Shown: piece after piece, positions 6,443 to 6,570 of the stretch
Numbering within the stretch: position 1 is the stretch's first letter
Layout: each line of letters begins with the position of its first letter
Assembly: GCA_029932445.1 (NCBI GenBank)
Contig: JAOZQB010000163.1
Location: 1-6,570 of the forward strand
Source: Bacteroidales bacterium
GTDB taxonomy: Bacteria; Bacteroidota; Bacteroidia; Bacteroidales; JAADGE01
Direction: 5' to 3'
Length of the DNA stretch: 6,570 nucleotides
Translations under genes and position numbers: made by a program
The notes under the pieces: model-generated
Seen by the model: the letters and a program-made list of their open reading frames with translations, nothing else
Database searches by the model: none
Told to the model about the DNA's origin: nothing

Positions 6443-6457
6443 AGAGAACATCCGCAT

Positions 6458-6570
6458 ATTAGTTCTTTTTCTTTAAACAAAGGTCTGTCCGTGCATTAGT
6501 CATCCCATTGTGAATTAAAGTTTTAGAATGGATGTTTCATATCTTATTTAATTTCTGAATTTTAAACTTT
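6458..6570. other. Upstream intergenic end of window, no gene seen
   Basis: No plausible coding frame is present. The promoter of the barrel gene is expected here on the minus strand. The nearest -7-like word is GACCTTTG at about 6478-6485, one base from TAnnTTTG, without a -33 partner. Confidence 0.4.

Noticed and set aside
6392..6457. N-terminal extension of the barrel protein (MRMFSVCRQAG...)
   Set aside because: It is a read-through of a palindromic repeat and would bury a perfect signal peptide that starts at 6391.
1..6570. CRISPR array, tRNA, rRNA, transposase, toxin-antitoxin or defence genes
   Set aside because: No regularly spaced repeats, no cloverleaf or rRNA-like conserved stretches, and no protein here resembles those families.

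Overview
The window looks like chromosomal DNA of an AT-rich member of the Bacteroidota (Bacteroidales/Flavobacteriales-like). Four things suggest this: poly-A/T-rich gaps with little Shine-Dalgarno sequence; candidate promoters of the TAnnTTTG type; signal peptides ending in F-A/G before a Gln; and typical families (lysine-rich RsuA/RluB pseudouridine synthase, porin-like outer-membrane barrel, multi-SPOR protein, short ClpS). There are no tRNA, rRNA, CRISPR, transposase or phage genes.

Layout. At 1-290 (-) lies the 5' part of a small membrane protein cut by the window edge. Divergent from it, at 382-1203 (+), is a ribosomal large/small-subunit pseudouridine synthase, followed at 1263-1874 (+) by a secreted beta-rich protein of unknown function. 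A 95-base imperfect inverted repeat (1885-1979) then separates this from a convergent small STAS/SpoIIAA-like protein (2007-2375, -). The 316-base gap 2376-2691 holds a candidate promoter for the STAS-like gene and overlapping short inverted repeats. Next is the largest gene (2692-5046, +), an envelope protein with a duplicated helical module and three C-terminal SPOR-type repeats. It is followed after 30 bases by clpS (5077-5358, +), the N-degron adaptor of the Clp protease. A strong bidirectional terminator (5390-5420) and two accessory hairpins separate clpS from a convergent outer-membrane beta-barrel gene (5597-6391, -). Upstream of that gene is a GC-rich palindromic repeat (about 6425-6442).

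How the genes fit together. Most genes look like ordinary housekeeping and envelope functions rather than a single system. Two pairs are probably co-transcribed: the pseudouridine synthase with the secreted protein (59-base gap), and the SPOR protein with clpS (30-base gap). The most unusual items are the architecture of the 784-residue SPOR protein, the 95-base inverted repeat at 1885-1979, and the 12-base perfect palindrome just before the clpS start. No defence system or other clearly new multi-gene system is visible.
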